Shown here: positions 7,956-18,000 of the stretch, in pieces
Layout of the letters: every line of letters starts with the position of its first letter
Numbering within the stretch: position 1 is the first letter of the stretch
DNA from: Cerasicoccus maritimus
GTDB lineage: Bacteria > Verrucomicrobiota > Verrucomicrobiia > Opitutales > Cerasicoccaceae
DNA: 64,000 bases
Direction of reading: 5' to 3'
Assembly: GCA_031296935.1 (NCBI GenBank)
Contig: JAVDPD010000032.1
Coordinates: 1-64,000 of the forward strand
Translations under genes and position numbers: made by a program
The notes under the pieces: generated by a model
The model's database searches: none
What the model was told of the DNA's origin: nothing
What the model saw: only the letters and a program-made list of their open reading frames with translations

Positions 7956-10900
7956 CTAAACTTCGTCTTCGGAGAGCCAGCGGAAGCTAATGATTTGAAA
8001 CTTACGGCCAAAGATGGCAGCGGGTGAATTGGCCTCTGGGCTTTCCCAGGGCTCGGGGCTTGTTGTTGCAGCGCTATCGACATAGTCGGGATTACGCTGC
8101 ACGACGGCTTCGCACCAAGCCTGGGTTACATTGCCATTTACATCGCGCACATCGCCGTAGGAGCGGATGAGAAACGTCTCCGAGCGTGCACTGAGGACTG
8201 GCATAATCGGCTTGAGCAGCTCGGCCTGGGTGATGTATCCGGGGAGGCCCTCGTTGCGGTCGCCCAAAAGCGCATCCGGGGAGGGCAAGCCTGTGGCAAG
8301 GGCGACATCGGTTGCGGTAATTTCATTGGAATCGAAGCGTGCGAGCAGGGCATCTTTAAGCGCAGGGTCGTCTGCCGTGGTGTTGAGCCCACTGGCGTCG
8401 ATGGCAGCCTGTACGGTGCCGGCGCGGTTGTAATCGTCGCGCGTGGATATTTCGCGATTGAAAAACTGGCCGAGTGAGAGGAAGGGGCCACGTGCCTTGA
8501 CTTGCGCGACAATTTTCTTTGCGAGGTCGTGGATTTGCTCATCGGTTAGCGCACGGAAGCCGCTCCAGAGTGCGGCGTTGGCCGATTGGTAATTGCCGGA
8601 CTGGCTTTCTGCGGAGGTTCCGGCGGGGAATGTTTTGGATATGATCGGCGTGCGCTCGACATCACTGGCTTCGGCCAAGGCGCCAGCGTTGAGGTCGTTA
8701 TACATAACGGCTTGGCCGCGGGAGGCGGAAAGCATCGCAGCCCAGGCATCAACGGAAGTTGAGTTGATATTGAAGGCACCTTCGACGGCCAGAAAGGCTG
8801 CCAGGCGAAGGTACTCCTCGCCCGGCACCTCATGGACTTTATCGGCAATGGACTCGAGGCTTTGGCCTTCGCTTTGCATCACCGAGTAAGCAGGATTAAT
8901 GCTGGACTTATCTCCGGCCAGAAAGTCATCGAGGCGTTGGCTGGCGGTCTTGTTGTTCTCGGCGAAGGGGCCGCCATTATTGGCGAGTCCGCTGAAGTAG
9001 TAGCGGTTGAAGAGGACTTCGTTGAGGAAGTAGGAGCGATCGACATTGTAGCCGCCGTTCCAGACTTCATCTTCGGCGAGCATGGGATGCAGGTAGCCAT
9101 TGCCAACGGCGCGGTTGTAAACGGGCCCCATGCTGCGGCGTCTGGGATCGCTGGGTGAGAGCTCGCTGGGTGGCGTTTGATCGCTTTGATAATTGGTGTA
9201 GCGATAGACAAGGTGGTCGTAATCGCGGCCGAGCGGCGCGTGCTCCAACTGGCCGAGGGACAGCGGCTGGGTGACGGGCAGTTCCTTGGCGACGTTGGAG
9301 TAAACCAGGTCTGCGCCGGAGCGGAAAAACGCACGCTCGGTGCCGGGATCAAATTGAAGGTAGTCGCCAGAAGCAGTGGCGCTCTCGAACTCGAAGCGAA
9401 ATGGTGCGATGGCCAGCGCGGCCTCATCAACATCTTCCGTGTAATAGTAGGCGTTGGCTGGATCGGTGAATAGGCCCGGCTTGCCCAGACCGTTGTCCTC
9501 ATCAAAGGCGCGCGTGTCGAAAGTAAGAGTAAATACCGGCGCCAAGCCGGTGAAGTCGCCATTGGCGTCGAGGATTCTGGGCAAAGTCGCGAAGTTGATG
9601 GTTTCGTCGTGGATGTATTCTTCGGGCAGATACGCGGACGTGAGCGGGTCTTCGCTGTTGATGTGGAATACACCAGCCTGCTGACGATTGCCGCCCTGGC
9701 CGCCAGCGTTTACCTTGAAAAGGAACTTGCTCTGGTCCTGGTCGATGCGGACATGAATCTTGCCCGAACCGGTGGCAAAGAGCTTGGTGTCGTGCCACGC
9801 CATTTCGTTGGGCTGCTCGACACTGGGGAGTAGCAGCGGTGAAAAGAGGCCCATAATACTTTCGCTGAAATTGCGGGTCGTCTGTTGCATGCGATTGGCG
9901 TTGCCAGCTGCGGCGTCGCCCCAGAACTTGTCACGCTGAATCCACTCTACCCAGAGCTTTTCCTCATACTCATCCTTGATGAGTGGAACCTTGCGCAGTG
10001 TGACCAGACGCATTTCGCCCGGTGGAATAGTGACGGATTCTTCGAGTTCGAAATTGGAGCTGTTGAGTGAGATGATTTCGCCCACGTAGAACCAGAAGAT
10101 CTGGTTGAAGTCTTTGTAGGTGTTACCGTTGTCGAAGGAGAACTCCACGTTCGGCAAGGAGGGGAGGAAATTGATCGCGGCGGTCTTATCCTTTTTCATG
10201 TGAATTGCCACATTGTAGGGATTCCAAATGTAGTAGATTGGGTTGACCATCAGATACACTATCTGGTCGTTGCTCTGATAGTCTGTGTTGGGGCGATTGG
10301 CTTCAGGGTAGTCGGGGTTTTTGTTGTGCTTGCCGTCGAGGTATTGATCTTCGGCCGTATAGGGTAGCCCGTCATAGGTGTTGTAGCCTTTGTAGAGTGA
10401 GAACACGTATTGGTAGCGGACCACGACTGGCAGTGGCGCGTCGCCCTTTTTGTCTGGTGCCAGAGAGTCGAAGGTTTCGACTCGGGCGTCGAGGTAGTCG
10501 ATGACGGGCGCGCCAGAAGCTTGCTTCGTCAGCATCTGGTAGCGGTTGTGGAAGCGCTGGACGTAGTCCCAGGTCGGCCCGCTGACGATGGGTGCGTTTT
10601 CTGGGCCGAGGGTGAAGATCGGGGCTGGGTCGCTGTCGTCATCGAGGAAGGTTTCGGGCAGTGTGTTTTGCGAAAAGGCGAGGCTCAGGTCCTGGCGGAA
10701 GCCGCCTTGGGCGGTGTCAATGAGCATGCCGTGGCCGTAGGGCGTGAGGGAGTGGAATTTGCCAGCATAAGCGTCGGCGTTGCCCAGTTGGCGAACGCTG
10801 GCAAGCTTGAGGATGTCGTTGCTAAAAAGGACGGACTGATCGATGTCGGTTTCGGTCAGCGTTTCCCAGTTTTCCACGGCGCGGAGATTGGCGCGGCTGT

Positions 10901-11660
10901 TGGAAGTGAGGGCGTTGATCTTGTCGATGCTTTGCACGGGCGCGTCAGTGTCGTCGGCATGGACGTTGGCTTTGACGCCTTCATCGCCCACCCAGTAGGC
11001 AAAGCCGCTTTCGCGCCAGGAGTCATCGGCATTTTGAATCGTTTCGCGCGGCGCATAAACGTAGCCTGCTTCATAGTCGGTTCCCGAGCCGACGGTGCCC
11101 GGGCCGACGAGCTGGATGGCGTTGGCGGAGCTTTCATCAAAGCTTTTGGCGACGTTGAGCAGGTCTTCGCCGGTGAGCGTGCTGTCGCGGAAACCGGAAA
11201 CTAGCCAAGCGCGGAAAAAGTCGGGTTTGCCGTCGGAGTTCTCGTTGAGGGTGGGGGAGTCCGAGCGATCGGAGGCGGCGTCCCATTGGAGGCTGCTCCA
11301 AGCGCCGGTCCAGTATGGTTGCTTGACGTTGGCTTCGCCGTTGGTGTCGTCGAACTCTGGAGTTTCGGGATTGATGTCGAGGATTGCTGCGTTGGCGGAA
11401 ATGGCTTGGTCGGGGCCAAGCTGCTGCTGGAGTTGGCCAATGGCGAGTTGGAGGCCAAAGAGGGCGTTTTGCCGCGCAAGCGCCTGCTCCTTGGTGTGGA
11501 TTTCCGTGCTGAGCTCGACGCGCACAAGCGTCGCCATCGAGATGACCAGCAGGATGATGAAAGACATCAAACTGAGCGCGATGACCAGCGCAAAGCCACG
11601 TTGAGGACTCTGGTGTGAAGGGGCGCTTGAGGGGGAAGCTTTGGGGGAGGGGGTGTTCAT
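7956..11660 (-). CDS. Very large prepilin-like protein, Verru_Chthon cassette protein A type
   Basis: The 1234-residue protein begins with a short basic/proline-rich stretch, then RGFALVIALSLMSFIILLVI, a prepilin-type membrane helix with a G|F cleavage site but no Glu at +5, followed by a long amphipathic helix (ELSTEIHTKEQALARQNALFGLQ). The rest is a large extracytoplasmic region. Size and N-terminus fit the Verru_Chthon cassette A proteins of Verrucomicrobiota, whose function is unknown but which resemble pseudopilins. ATG 11660 is preferred to TTG 11675. The usual B, C and D cassette partners are not adjacent; the neighbours are an exported TPR protein upstream and an unknown exported protein downstream. 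Confidence 0.72.
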   Translation of the reverse strand: MNTPSPKASPSSAPSHQSPQRGFALVIALSLMSFIILLVISMATLVRVELSTEIHTKEQALARQNALFGLQLAIGQLQQQLGPDQAISANAAILDINPETPEFDDTNGEANVKQPYWTGAWSSLQWDAASDRSDSPTLNENSDGKPDFFRAWLVSGFRDSTLTGEDLLNVAKSFDESSANAIQLVGPGTVGSGTDYEAGYVYAPRETIQNADDSWRESGFAYWVGDEGVKANVHADDTDAPVQSIDKINALTSNSRANLRAVENWETLTETDIDQSVLFSNDILKLASVRQLGNADAYAGKFHSLTPYGHGMLIDTAQGGFRQDLSLAFSQNTLPETFLDDDSDPAPIFTLGPENAPIVSGPTWDYVQRFHNRYQMLTKQASGAPVIDYLDARVETFDSLAPDKKGDAPLPVVVRYQYVFSLYKGYNTYDGLPYTAEDQYLDGKHNKNPDYPEANRPNTDYQSNDQIVYLMVNPIYYIWNPYNVAIHMKKDKTAAINFLPSLPNVEFSFDNGNTYKDFNQIFWFYVGEIISLNSSNFELEESVTIPPGEMRLVTLRKVPLIKDEYEEKLWVEWIQRDKFWGDAAAGNANRMQQTTRNFSESIMGLFSPLLLPSVEQPNEMAWHDTKLFATGSGKIHVRIDQDQSKFLFKVNAGGQGGNRQQAGVFHINSEDPLTSAYLPEEYIHDETINFATLPRILDANGDFTGLAPVFTLTFDTRAFDEDNGLGKPGLFTDPANAYYYTEDVDEAALAIAPFRFEFESATASGDYLQFDPGTERAFFRSGADLVYSNVAKELPVTQPLSLGQLEHAPLGRDYDHLVYRYTNYQSDQTPPSELSPSDPRRRSMGPVYNRAVGNGYLHPMLAEDEVWNGGYNVDRSYFLNEVLFNRYYFSGLANNGGPFAENNKTASQRLDDFLAGDKSSINPAYSVMQSEGQSLESIADKVHEVPGEEYLRLAAFLAVEGAFNINSTSVDAWAAMLSASRGQAVMYNDLNAGALAEASDVERTPIISKTFPAGTSAESQSGNYQSANAALWSGFRALTDEQIHDLAKKIVAQVKARGPFLSLGQFFNREISTRDDYNRAGTVQAAIDASGLNTTADDPALKDALLARFDSNEITATDVALATGLPSPDALLGDRNEGLPGYITQAELLKPIMPVLSARSETFLIRSYGDVRDVNGNVTQAWCEAVVQRNPDYVDSAATTSPEPWESPEANSPAAIFGRKFQIISFRWLSEDEV

Positions 11661-11769
11661 CGCGGGGTATTGCAATGCCTTATATATCGGACGTGTGGGG
11701 AAAGCCTAAAGAAAAGTGCGCGGCTTGTCGTTACTATTGTGACAACAAGCCGCGCCAGGTGTTAGGGAA

Positions 11770-12234
11770 TTAAAGTGCTTCGAATTCGACGACGGTGATG
11801 CGCTGCTTGGCGGCATCGGCTGGGCGCCAGAACCAGCCCTTGGTGTCCCAAGTTTGGGCAAAGGACAATTCGCCAACGAGCTTCTTGTAGTCGGCGACTG
11901 CCTTGGCGGACTCACCCTTGGCTTCGTAAGCTTGGCCGCGAATGTAGAGGCAGGTGCCGACATCGTTCAGCGCCCACTTGGAAGAAGCGGTTTCGGCGGG
12001 AGCTGGCTCGGTGAGCGAGGCCTGCATTTCGGCGGCTTGGGCGGCATACATCTCGATGCACTTGCTGGTGTAGTCGATCGCGAGGTCGTATTGCTTTTGG
12101 CCGAGTGCTTCCCACGCCTTGGTGGTCAGCGTTTCGGAGCTGAAGTTGCCGTAATCGGGTTTCGGAGCGTCTTGTGCGGACGCGGAGAATGCAAACAGGA
12201 TGCTTGCGAGCGTGAGGAGGAATATGGATTTCAT
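11770..12234 (-). CDS. Small exported TPR-type protein
   Basis: From ATG 12234 the 154-residue protein has a signal peptide (MKSIFLLTLASILFAFSASA). Helical repeats of TPR character follow (EALGQKQYDLAIDYTSKCIEMY; RGQAYEAKGESAKAVADYKKL), then a conserved-looking end WDTKGWFWRPADAA. Similar short proteins in Verrucomicrobiota are, from memory, often labelled beta-glucanase precursor, without enzymatic evidence. An alternative ATG lies at 12252. Boxes matching those of the glucan locus lie 68-102 bases upstream, so it may belong to the same regulon. There is no catalytic motif. Confidence 0.7.
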   Translation of the reverse strand: MKSIFLLTLASILFAFSASAQDAPKPDYGNFSSETLTTKAWEALGQKQYDLAIDYTSKCIEMYAAQAAEMQASLTEPAPAETASSKWALNDVGTCLYIRGQAYEAKGESAKAVADYKKLVGELSFAQTWDTKGWFWRPADAAKQRITVVEFEAL

Positions 12235-12301
12235 CGGGTAACTGCGGTTCATGGAAATTAACTGTGATTTTTAAAAGGCAAATGGTCAAGTTTAATAATT
12301 C

Positions 12302-12336
12302 AATTTAATGCAACTTTTGTGGAATTGCATGCGAAT
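12302..12336. promoter_or_regulatory. Candidate LacI-type operator boxes upstream of the TPR gene
   Basis: AATTTAATGCAAC (12302-12314) and AATTGCAT (12323-12330) are inverted copies of the ATGCAA/TTGCAT core that recurs at 13607, 13648, 21428, 21454 and 25928. The interval between the TPR gene and the LacI gene (12253-12503) holds nothing else that I recognise. Confidence 0.5.
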
Positions 12337-12503
12337 TGTAGCAGTGGGCATTGTATTAAATCGTTGTGCAACAGCGTTGAGCGTGGGATTGGCGCTATTT
12401 TGCCAGTGTGGGTATTTGCGGGGCGTATACCTTGCGTGTATTTACGCCATGAGCCGCAAACTCAATGCGGCTCATGTTTGGAAGGCTGGGGTTGTGCGTT
12501 GAA

Positions 12504-13568
12504 TTACAAATCGTGCGAGCGTGGCTTCTGAATGGTCAGTCCGTCTAGAAGCTGGCAGCCCATGAGGATGTGCTGTGACGGGCCGAAGCGCTTCTTGAGC
12601 AGATCGTTGAGCCGCTTGGCCGCCGCGTAGCCGATATTGCGGTACGGGATTTGGATAGTGCTCAGGTCGGGGGTCTCTCTGGGGGCCGGAATGCCGTCAA
12701 AGCCAGTTATGGAAACGTCTTTTGGCGTTTTGATGCCGCGCTTTTTCAGTTCGCGAATGAGGTCGTAGGCTTGGTGGTCGGCAGCGCAGACGTAGGCGGT
12801 GACGCCGTCGCGAATGCGTTCCGCCGCCAGGTCGAAACTGTCATTCAGGGAGACGATGTTGCGCGGTTGGGCGTTGATTAGATCGCGCTCATGGATGGGT
12901 AGGTCGAGCTGCGTCATTTTCTCGGTGTAGGCCCCGAATCTGCGCAGAGACCAGCTGGCTTCGGTGGGGTAGGCCTTGGTGTAAAAGCCGATCCGCCGAT
13001 GGCCAAGTTCGTAGAGTTTATTGATGAGCAGGGAGACGCCTTGGTAGTGGTTGACGTCCACGCAGTCGAGTTCGCCGGAGTTGCGTTGCTCGACCAGGGA
13101 CACGCATGGCATGCGAATCAGCAGCTCGTCGATCACTGGCTTGGGAAATGGATAAAGTAGGAGCAGTCCGGACCAGTGGCGGCCGACGGTGCTGAACAAA
13201 TCTTTGTATTGCGGGTCGTCGATGGACTCGATGTCGGGGTCGACAAAATGCACGGACACGCCGACTTTCGCCAGCTGGCAATACTCCGAAACGCCCTTCA
13301 GTAGCAGTCGTCCGGGGCTCTCGTAGTCCATGCGGTGATACTCCTCTTCCTTGGAGCAAATCAGCACGCCAAAGATCGGGCGCGTGCGTTTCGTGCCCGT
13401 TCGAGAAGTGCGCATCGAGATGTGGTTGTAGCCCATCCGTGACGCCAGCTCGAATACGCGGGCGCGCGTCTCGGGGTTGATGCCGGGGTGGTTCGTGAAG
13501 CAGCGGGATACGGTTGCACGAGACAAGTCCAGGGCGTCGGCAATTGCTTGCTGATTGATCTTTTCCAT
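12504..13568 (-). CDS. LacI-family transcriptional regulator of the glucan locus
   Basis: The 354-residue protein has an N-terminal LacI helix-turn-helix (QQAIADALDLSRATVSRCF, residues 6-24). A hinge helix region and a periplasmic-binding-protein-like effector domain follow, with typical segments GHRRIGFYTK and the C-terminal DVSITGFDGIPAPRETPDLSTIQ. It is divergent from the hydrolase/phosphorylase/symporter/GH30 genes, with only 104 bases between start codons. That gap contains two copies of the repeated AT-rich box, consistent with autoregulation and control of the operon. The effector is probably a glucan oligosaccharide or derivative, by context. Confidence 0.92.
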   Translation of the reverse strand: MEKINQQAIADALDLSRATVSRCFTNHPGINPETRARVFELASRMGYNHISMRTSRTGTKRTRPIFGVLICSKEEEYHRMDYESPGRLLLKGVSEYCQLAKVGVSVHFVDPDIESIDDPQYKDLFSTVGRHWSGLLLLYPFPKPVIDELLIRMPCVSLVEQRNSGELDCVDVNHYQGVSLLINKLYELGHRRIGFYTKAYPTEASWSLRRFGAYTEKMTQLDLPIHERDLINAQPRNIVSLNDSFDLAAERIRDGVTAYVCAADHQAYDLIRELKKRGIKTPKDVSITGFDGIPAPRETPDLSTIQIPYRNIGYAAAKRLNDLLKKRFGPSQHILMGCQLLDGLTIQKPRSHDL

Positions 13569-13606
13569 ATAATATAAAGGTATGCCGCGTTTCTGAACTA
13601 TTCTGC

Positions 13607-13620
13607 GATTTAATGCAACA
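13607..13620. promoter_or_regulatory. Candidate LacI operator box, LacI-proximal
   Basis: GATTTAATGCAACA, 39 bases upstream of the LacI start codon and 53 bases upstream of the preferred start of the divergent hydrolase gene. It shares ATTTAATGCAA with the sites at 12302 and 21428. Confidence 0.55.
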
Positions 13621-13636
13621 AAATCATTTTACAGCC

Positions 13637-13674
13637 TTGACACTTTCAAATGCAATTCTATGCAATTTAAGCAT
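13637..13674 (+). promoter_or_regulatory. Promoter with overlapping operator for the glucan-utilisation operon
   Basis: A consensus -35 TTGACA (13637-13642) is followed after 16 bases by TATGCA (13659-13664) as -10. The -10 lies within a direct repeat of ATGCAATT (13650 and 13660, period 10 bases), so a bound repressor would block it. The preferred ATG at 13673 would then lie at or near the +1, suggesting a leaderless transcript. Confidence 0.5.
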
Positions 13675-14989
13675 GAAGCAAAACTTGTTGCATCGGTTAT
13701 CCCCCCGTTCATCTGTTTTCTCCCTGGCTATCGCAGCGTTAATGAGCGCTGGCACCCTCTTTGCCGGTAGCGATGTGAAGATTGAGAAGACGGCTCCTCA
13801 CAAATTTGAATTGCGCGTGGACGGTCAGCCGTTTTTCGCCAATGGCGTAGGTGGCTATAATAATTTGCCTATGCTCAAAAAGATGGGCGGCAATTGCTTC
13901 CGCACGTGGGGCATTGAGTCGCTGGAAGAGCGGATCGACGGCAAACCGCTGCTCGACTACGCCGAGAGCCTGGGCTTGAAGGTCGTAGTCGGCATCTGGA
14001 TCGGCCACGAGCGTCATGGCTTCGACTACACCGACGAAAAGCAGCTCCGCAAGCAGCGCAAGGATGTCGAAAACGCCGTGCGCAAATACAAGGACCATCC
14101 TGCCATCCTCATGTGGGGCCTCGGCAATGAAATGGAGGGCCCGATCTCTGACGGCAGCGAAATTCGCATTTGGAAGGAGCTCAATCGCCTCGCCAAGATC
14201 GTTAAAGATGAAGATCCGGATCATCCGGTGATGACCGTCATTGCCGGCATCGGCGGCCACAAGGTGAAGAACATCATCGAGTATTACCCGGAAATTGACG
14301 TCCTTGGCGTCAATGCCTACGCGAGTGCGCCAGGCGTGGGCGGTGGCCTCGTTGAGCAGGGCTGGGAAAAGCCGTTCATGCTGACGGAGTTTGGACCGAG
14401 TGGCCACTGGGAAGTCGGACACACCTCGTGGGGCGCGCCGATTGAGCCCACCAGCCGCGAGAAGGCCGCATCTTATTTTGCCACGCAAAAGCGCGTGATC
14501 GAAGAGGGCCAGGGCCTCTGCCTGGGGAGTTTTGCGTTCCTCTGGAGCCACAAGCAGGAAACCACCGCCACTTGGTATGGCATGTTTTTGCCGTCCGGTG
14601 AAAAGCTCGGCTCGGTCGATGCCATGAGCTACGCGTGGAACGGCGAGTTTCCCGACAACCGCAGCCCTAAGCTCATTTCTCTTTCCTCCCCGGCGGACCA
14701 AAAAAGGGTGAAGCGTAATTCAGTGCAGAAGGCACAAGTTGAAGTGCGGGACGCCGAGGGGGATCCTCTTAAAATCGAATGGGTCGTGACGGCCGAGAGC
14801 ACCGATCGCCAAACGGGCGGTGATCATGAAACCACACCGCCCTCGTTCCCCAATCTGATCAAGCGCAATGGTGGCGAGTCCGTCGAATTCCGTGCGCCGT
14901 CCAAGTCGGGGCCATACCGCCTATTCGTCTACATCCGCGACAACGCAGGGGGCGCCGCCACGGCAAATTTCCCCTTCTACGTTGAGTAA
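13673..14989 (+). CDS. Exported clan-A glycoside hydrolase (GH2/GH5-like TIM barrel)
   Basis: From ATG 13673 the 438-residue protein has a signal peptide ending near SAGTLFAG. A TIM-barrel catalytic region follows, with the acid/base E153 in GLGNEME and nucleophile E239 in LTEFGPSGHW, the Asn-Glu and Glu pair of clan GH-A. A C-terminal Ig-like beta domain starts at about residue 330. The family cannot be fixed by eye: GH2 C-type, GH5 and the beta-1,3-glucanase family GH158 are options. As the first gene after the divergent LacI promoter, in a locus with GH81, GH30 and GH3, it probably acts on beta-glucan. The frame is open from 13613, but that ATG is inside the operator box. Confidence 0.82.
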   Translation: MKQNLLHRLSPRSSVFSLAIAALMSAGTLFAGSDVKIEKTAPHKFELRVDGQPFFANGVGGYNNLPMLKKMGGNCFRTWGIESLEERIDGKPLLDYAESLGLKVVVGIWIGHERHGFDYTDEKQLRKQRKDVENAVRKYKDHPAILMWGLGNEMEGPISDGSEIRIWKELNRLAKIVKDEDPDHPVMTVIAGIGGHKVKNIIEYYPEIDVLGVNAYASAPGVGGGLVEQGWEKPFMLTEFGPSGHWEVGHTSWGAPIEPTSREKAASYFATQKRVIEEGQGLCLGSFAFLWSHKQETTATWYGMFLPSGEKLGSVDAMSYAWNGEFPDNRSPKLISLSSPADQKRVKRNSVQKAQVEVRDAEGDPLKIEWVVTAESTDRQTGGDHETTPPSFPNLIKRNGGESVEFRAPSKSGPYRLFVYIRDNAGGAATANFPFYVE

Positions 14990-15013
14990 GCCCACGACGG
15001 AACCCCTCAGACC

Positions 15014-18000
15014 ATGATTACCGAAACCATTCCCGCCGCCCAGGTTGGGGCGGAGCCGCTTGCGACGCATGCCGACGCCAATGAGCCCCAAACCGTGACT
15101 ATCGATGGCGATCGCTTTGTGGCGATTGATAACGCCGAGCAGATGCCGCCGTTTTTTCTGACGATGGTCAGTGCAACGAATCATTGGTTTTTCGCCAGTA
15201 GCCAGGGAGCGTTAACCGCCGGTCGCGGTTCGCCGGACACCGCGCTGTTTCCCTACTACACGGTGGACAAGATCATGGATAACTGGAACACTACGGGACC
15301 GCAAACCGTGGTCCAGATCGAGGGCGTGCGTTGGGAACCGTTCATGCCTTACGCGGAGCGGCAGTTCACGATTAGCCGTCGTTTGCTGAAGAGCTTTAAC
15401 AGTGACTCACTGGTCTTTGAGGAGACGAACCACACCTTGCAATTGCGCTTTAGCTACCGCTGGCGCACGAGTGAAAAATTTGGCTTTGTCCGGACCGCGA
15501 CCATCGTCAACTTGGCTACGGAAGAACGTGAATTGGCGGTGGTCGACGGTTTGGAAAATTTTCTCCCTGCCGGTCTCGATGAACGCACGCAAAATGTCTA
15601 CAGCTGCCTAGGCGACGCCTACAAGTTGACTGAGATTGACGCCGCCACGAGCTTGCTCGTGCATCGCATGGCGTCTGGGCTGACCGATGAAGCCGCGCCG
15701 ATGGAGGTGCTGCGGGCAACGACTGTTTGGTCTCACGGCTGGCCGGAGAGCTCGGTTTTTGGCCAACGTAAGTCTGCGCTGCAATGGCTCGAGGGCGAAG
15801 ACCCCGCCGAGCCAATGCAGATTCGTGCGACGCGTGGCGCTTACTATAATGCCGGGCGCATGGTACTCGCGCCGCGTGAGCAAGCGGCATGGCGCCAGGT
15901 GGCGGAGATTCAGCAAACCCAGGCACAAGCGGCAACTTTGCGCGCGCAACTCTCGGCGCCGGATGCGTTGTGGGAATCCGTTTGCGAAGACATCGATCAT
16001 GGCAGCCAAAAGCTCGAGGAGTTGATCAGCTCGTCCGATGGTTGCCAGCTAACGGCTGACTCCGCGTATTGCGCGCATCACCGCTCGAACGTGTTGTTCA
16101 ACATCATGCGCGGTGGCGTCTTTGCCGATAATTATAACATCGACCGCGAGCTACTGAAGCAATCGATTCGCAGCTTTAAGCGCGAACTTTGCGATGCAGA
16201 GTTGGCGTGGTTGGATAAGCTGCCTGAGGCAATTGGCTATCCGGATTTAATTGCCCAAGCGCGCCAGGGAGCGAGCGCGGATTTGTTGCGTTTATGCCAG
16301 GAGCATCTGCCGTTGATCTTTAGTCGTCGTCATGGCGACCCGAGCCGACCTTGGAATAAGTTTAATATTCAGACCAAGGACGCGCAGGGTCGCGATGTGG
16401 TTGGATTCGAGGGCAACTGGCGCGACATTTACCAAAACTGGGAGGCGCTGGCTTACAGCTTTCCACATTTCAACGAAGCTTTCCTGCGCAAGTTCCTCAA
16501 TGCATCGACGGCCGATGGTTACAACCCATACCGCATCACCGCGCGCGGCGTGGATTGGGAGAAGCCGGACCCGAATGATCCTTGGGCGTCGATTGGCTAT
16601 TGGGGCGATCATCAACTGATTTACTTGCTGAAATTCCTGGAGTTTGCCGAAAGCTTTGATGGGGATGGCTTCCGGGCGATACTGCAAGAGGCGGGCCTGG
16701 TCTTTGCCGATGTGCCTTACGAAATTAAGTCGTTTGCCGAACTGGCCCGTGACCCGAACCATTCGATTCATTTTAACGTGGAGCGGGACGCCGCCATCGC
16801 TCAACGCGCCGCCAAGCGTGGGGCCGATGGTAAGCTGGTGCACGATGCGAGCGGCGAGCTGCGCCATGCCGGCTTCATGGAAAAGCTGCTGATTCCGGCG
16901 CTGGTGAAGCTCGGAAATTACTGCCCGAATGGTGGCATCTGGATGAATACGCAGCGTCCCGAGTGGAACGATGCCAACAACGCGCTGGCAGGGTGGGGGC
17001 TCTCGATGGTCACGACCGCCTACCTGTATCGCTACCTGCGCTTTTTGCAGGGCTTGGTCACCGAGCATACGGCGTCGTATTTATGTAGTGAGGCAGTGGC
17101 GGAATTCCTCGCCTCGCAGACGGATCTGTTTACTGCCGATGCCAATGCCTGTGGGCATGATGACGCGCAGCGTTATCTACTGCTGAGCGCGCTGGGAGAG
17201 GCTGGTGAGCAATACCGCACACGGGTTTATGCCGGTAACTTTGGATCGCAAAGTAAAATTGATTCGCACACGATTGCCGTGTGGATTGAGCGTGTGCTGG
17301 CGCACTTGGAAACTGCCTTGCGTGATAGCCAACGCAACGACGGGCTCTACCATGCCTACAATACCTTGCTCCTCGATGTGGATGCACAAATGGCGACCGT
17401 TGAGCATCTTGGCGAAATGCTCGAAGGGCAGGTCGCTGTGCTCAGTGCCGGCGTGCTGTCGCCGCAGGAAAGCATTGCGGTGCTAGAATCCTTGCAAGCG
17501 AGTCGCTTGTATTGCCCGCGCCGCAACAGCTACATCCTGTATGCGGATAAAGAGTTGCCGGCGTTCCTCGATATGGGACGGGTGGCTATGGAAGATGCGA
17601 AGGCGATTCCGCTGCTAGCGCAGATGTTGGAGCAGGGCGAGCGCTCACTGATAGAGGAGTCCGATAGCGAAGGTCTTTGCCGCTTCAACTCACGTCTCGC
17701 CAATCGCTTTGAATTGGATGAGGTGCTGGAAAGCTTTGCATCGCAAAGTGAGTGGGGAGAAGCCGTTGTTCGCGACCGAAAAGCTGTGCATGCGCTTTAC
17801 GAAGCGACTTTTAATCACCAGGCTTTCACGGGCCGCAGCGGCTCGATGTTTGCTTATGAAGGCTTGGGCAGCATCTATTGGCACATGGTGTCGAAGCTGA
17901 TGCTCGCGGTGGCCGAGATTGCCCAGCGGGCCGATACAAGTGGCGACGCTGCTTATCCGGAGTTGGTGCGTTATTACTATGCGGTGCAGGACGGCCTGGG

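Noticed and set aside
10410..11204. 264-codon plus-strand frame inside the large prepilin-like gene
   Set aside because: It mirrors the codon pattern of the opposite-strand gene and has no recognisable motif or start signal.
13613..13672. Longer N-terminus of the clan-A hydrolase from ATG 13613
   Set aside because: This ATG lies inside the operator box and upstream of the best promoter; the start at 13673 gives a normal signal peptide.
13739..14701. 320-codon minus-strand frame inside the clan-A hydrolase gene
   Set aside because: It is antisense to conserved catalytic motifs and has no family features.
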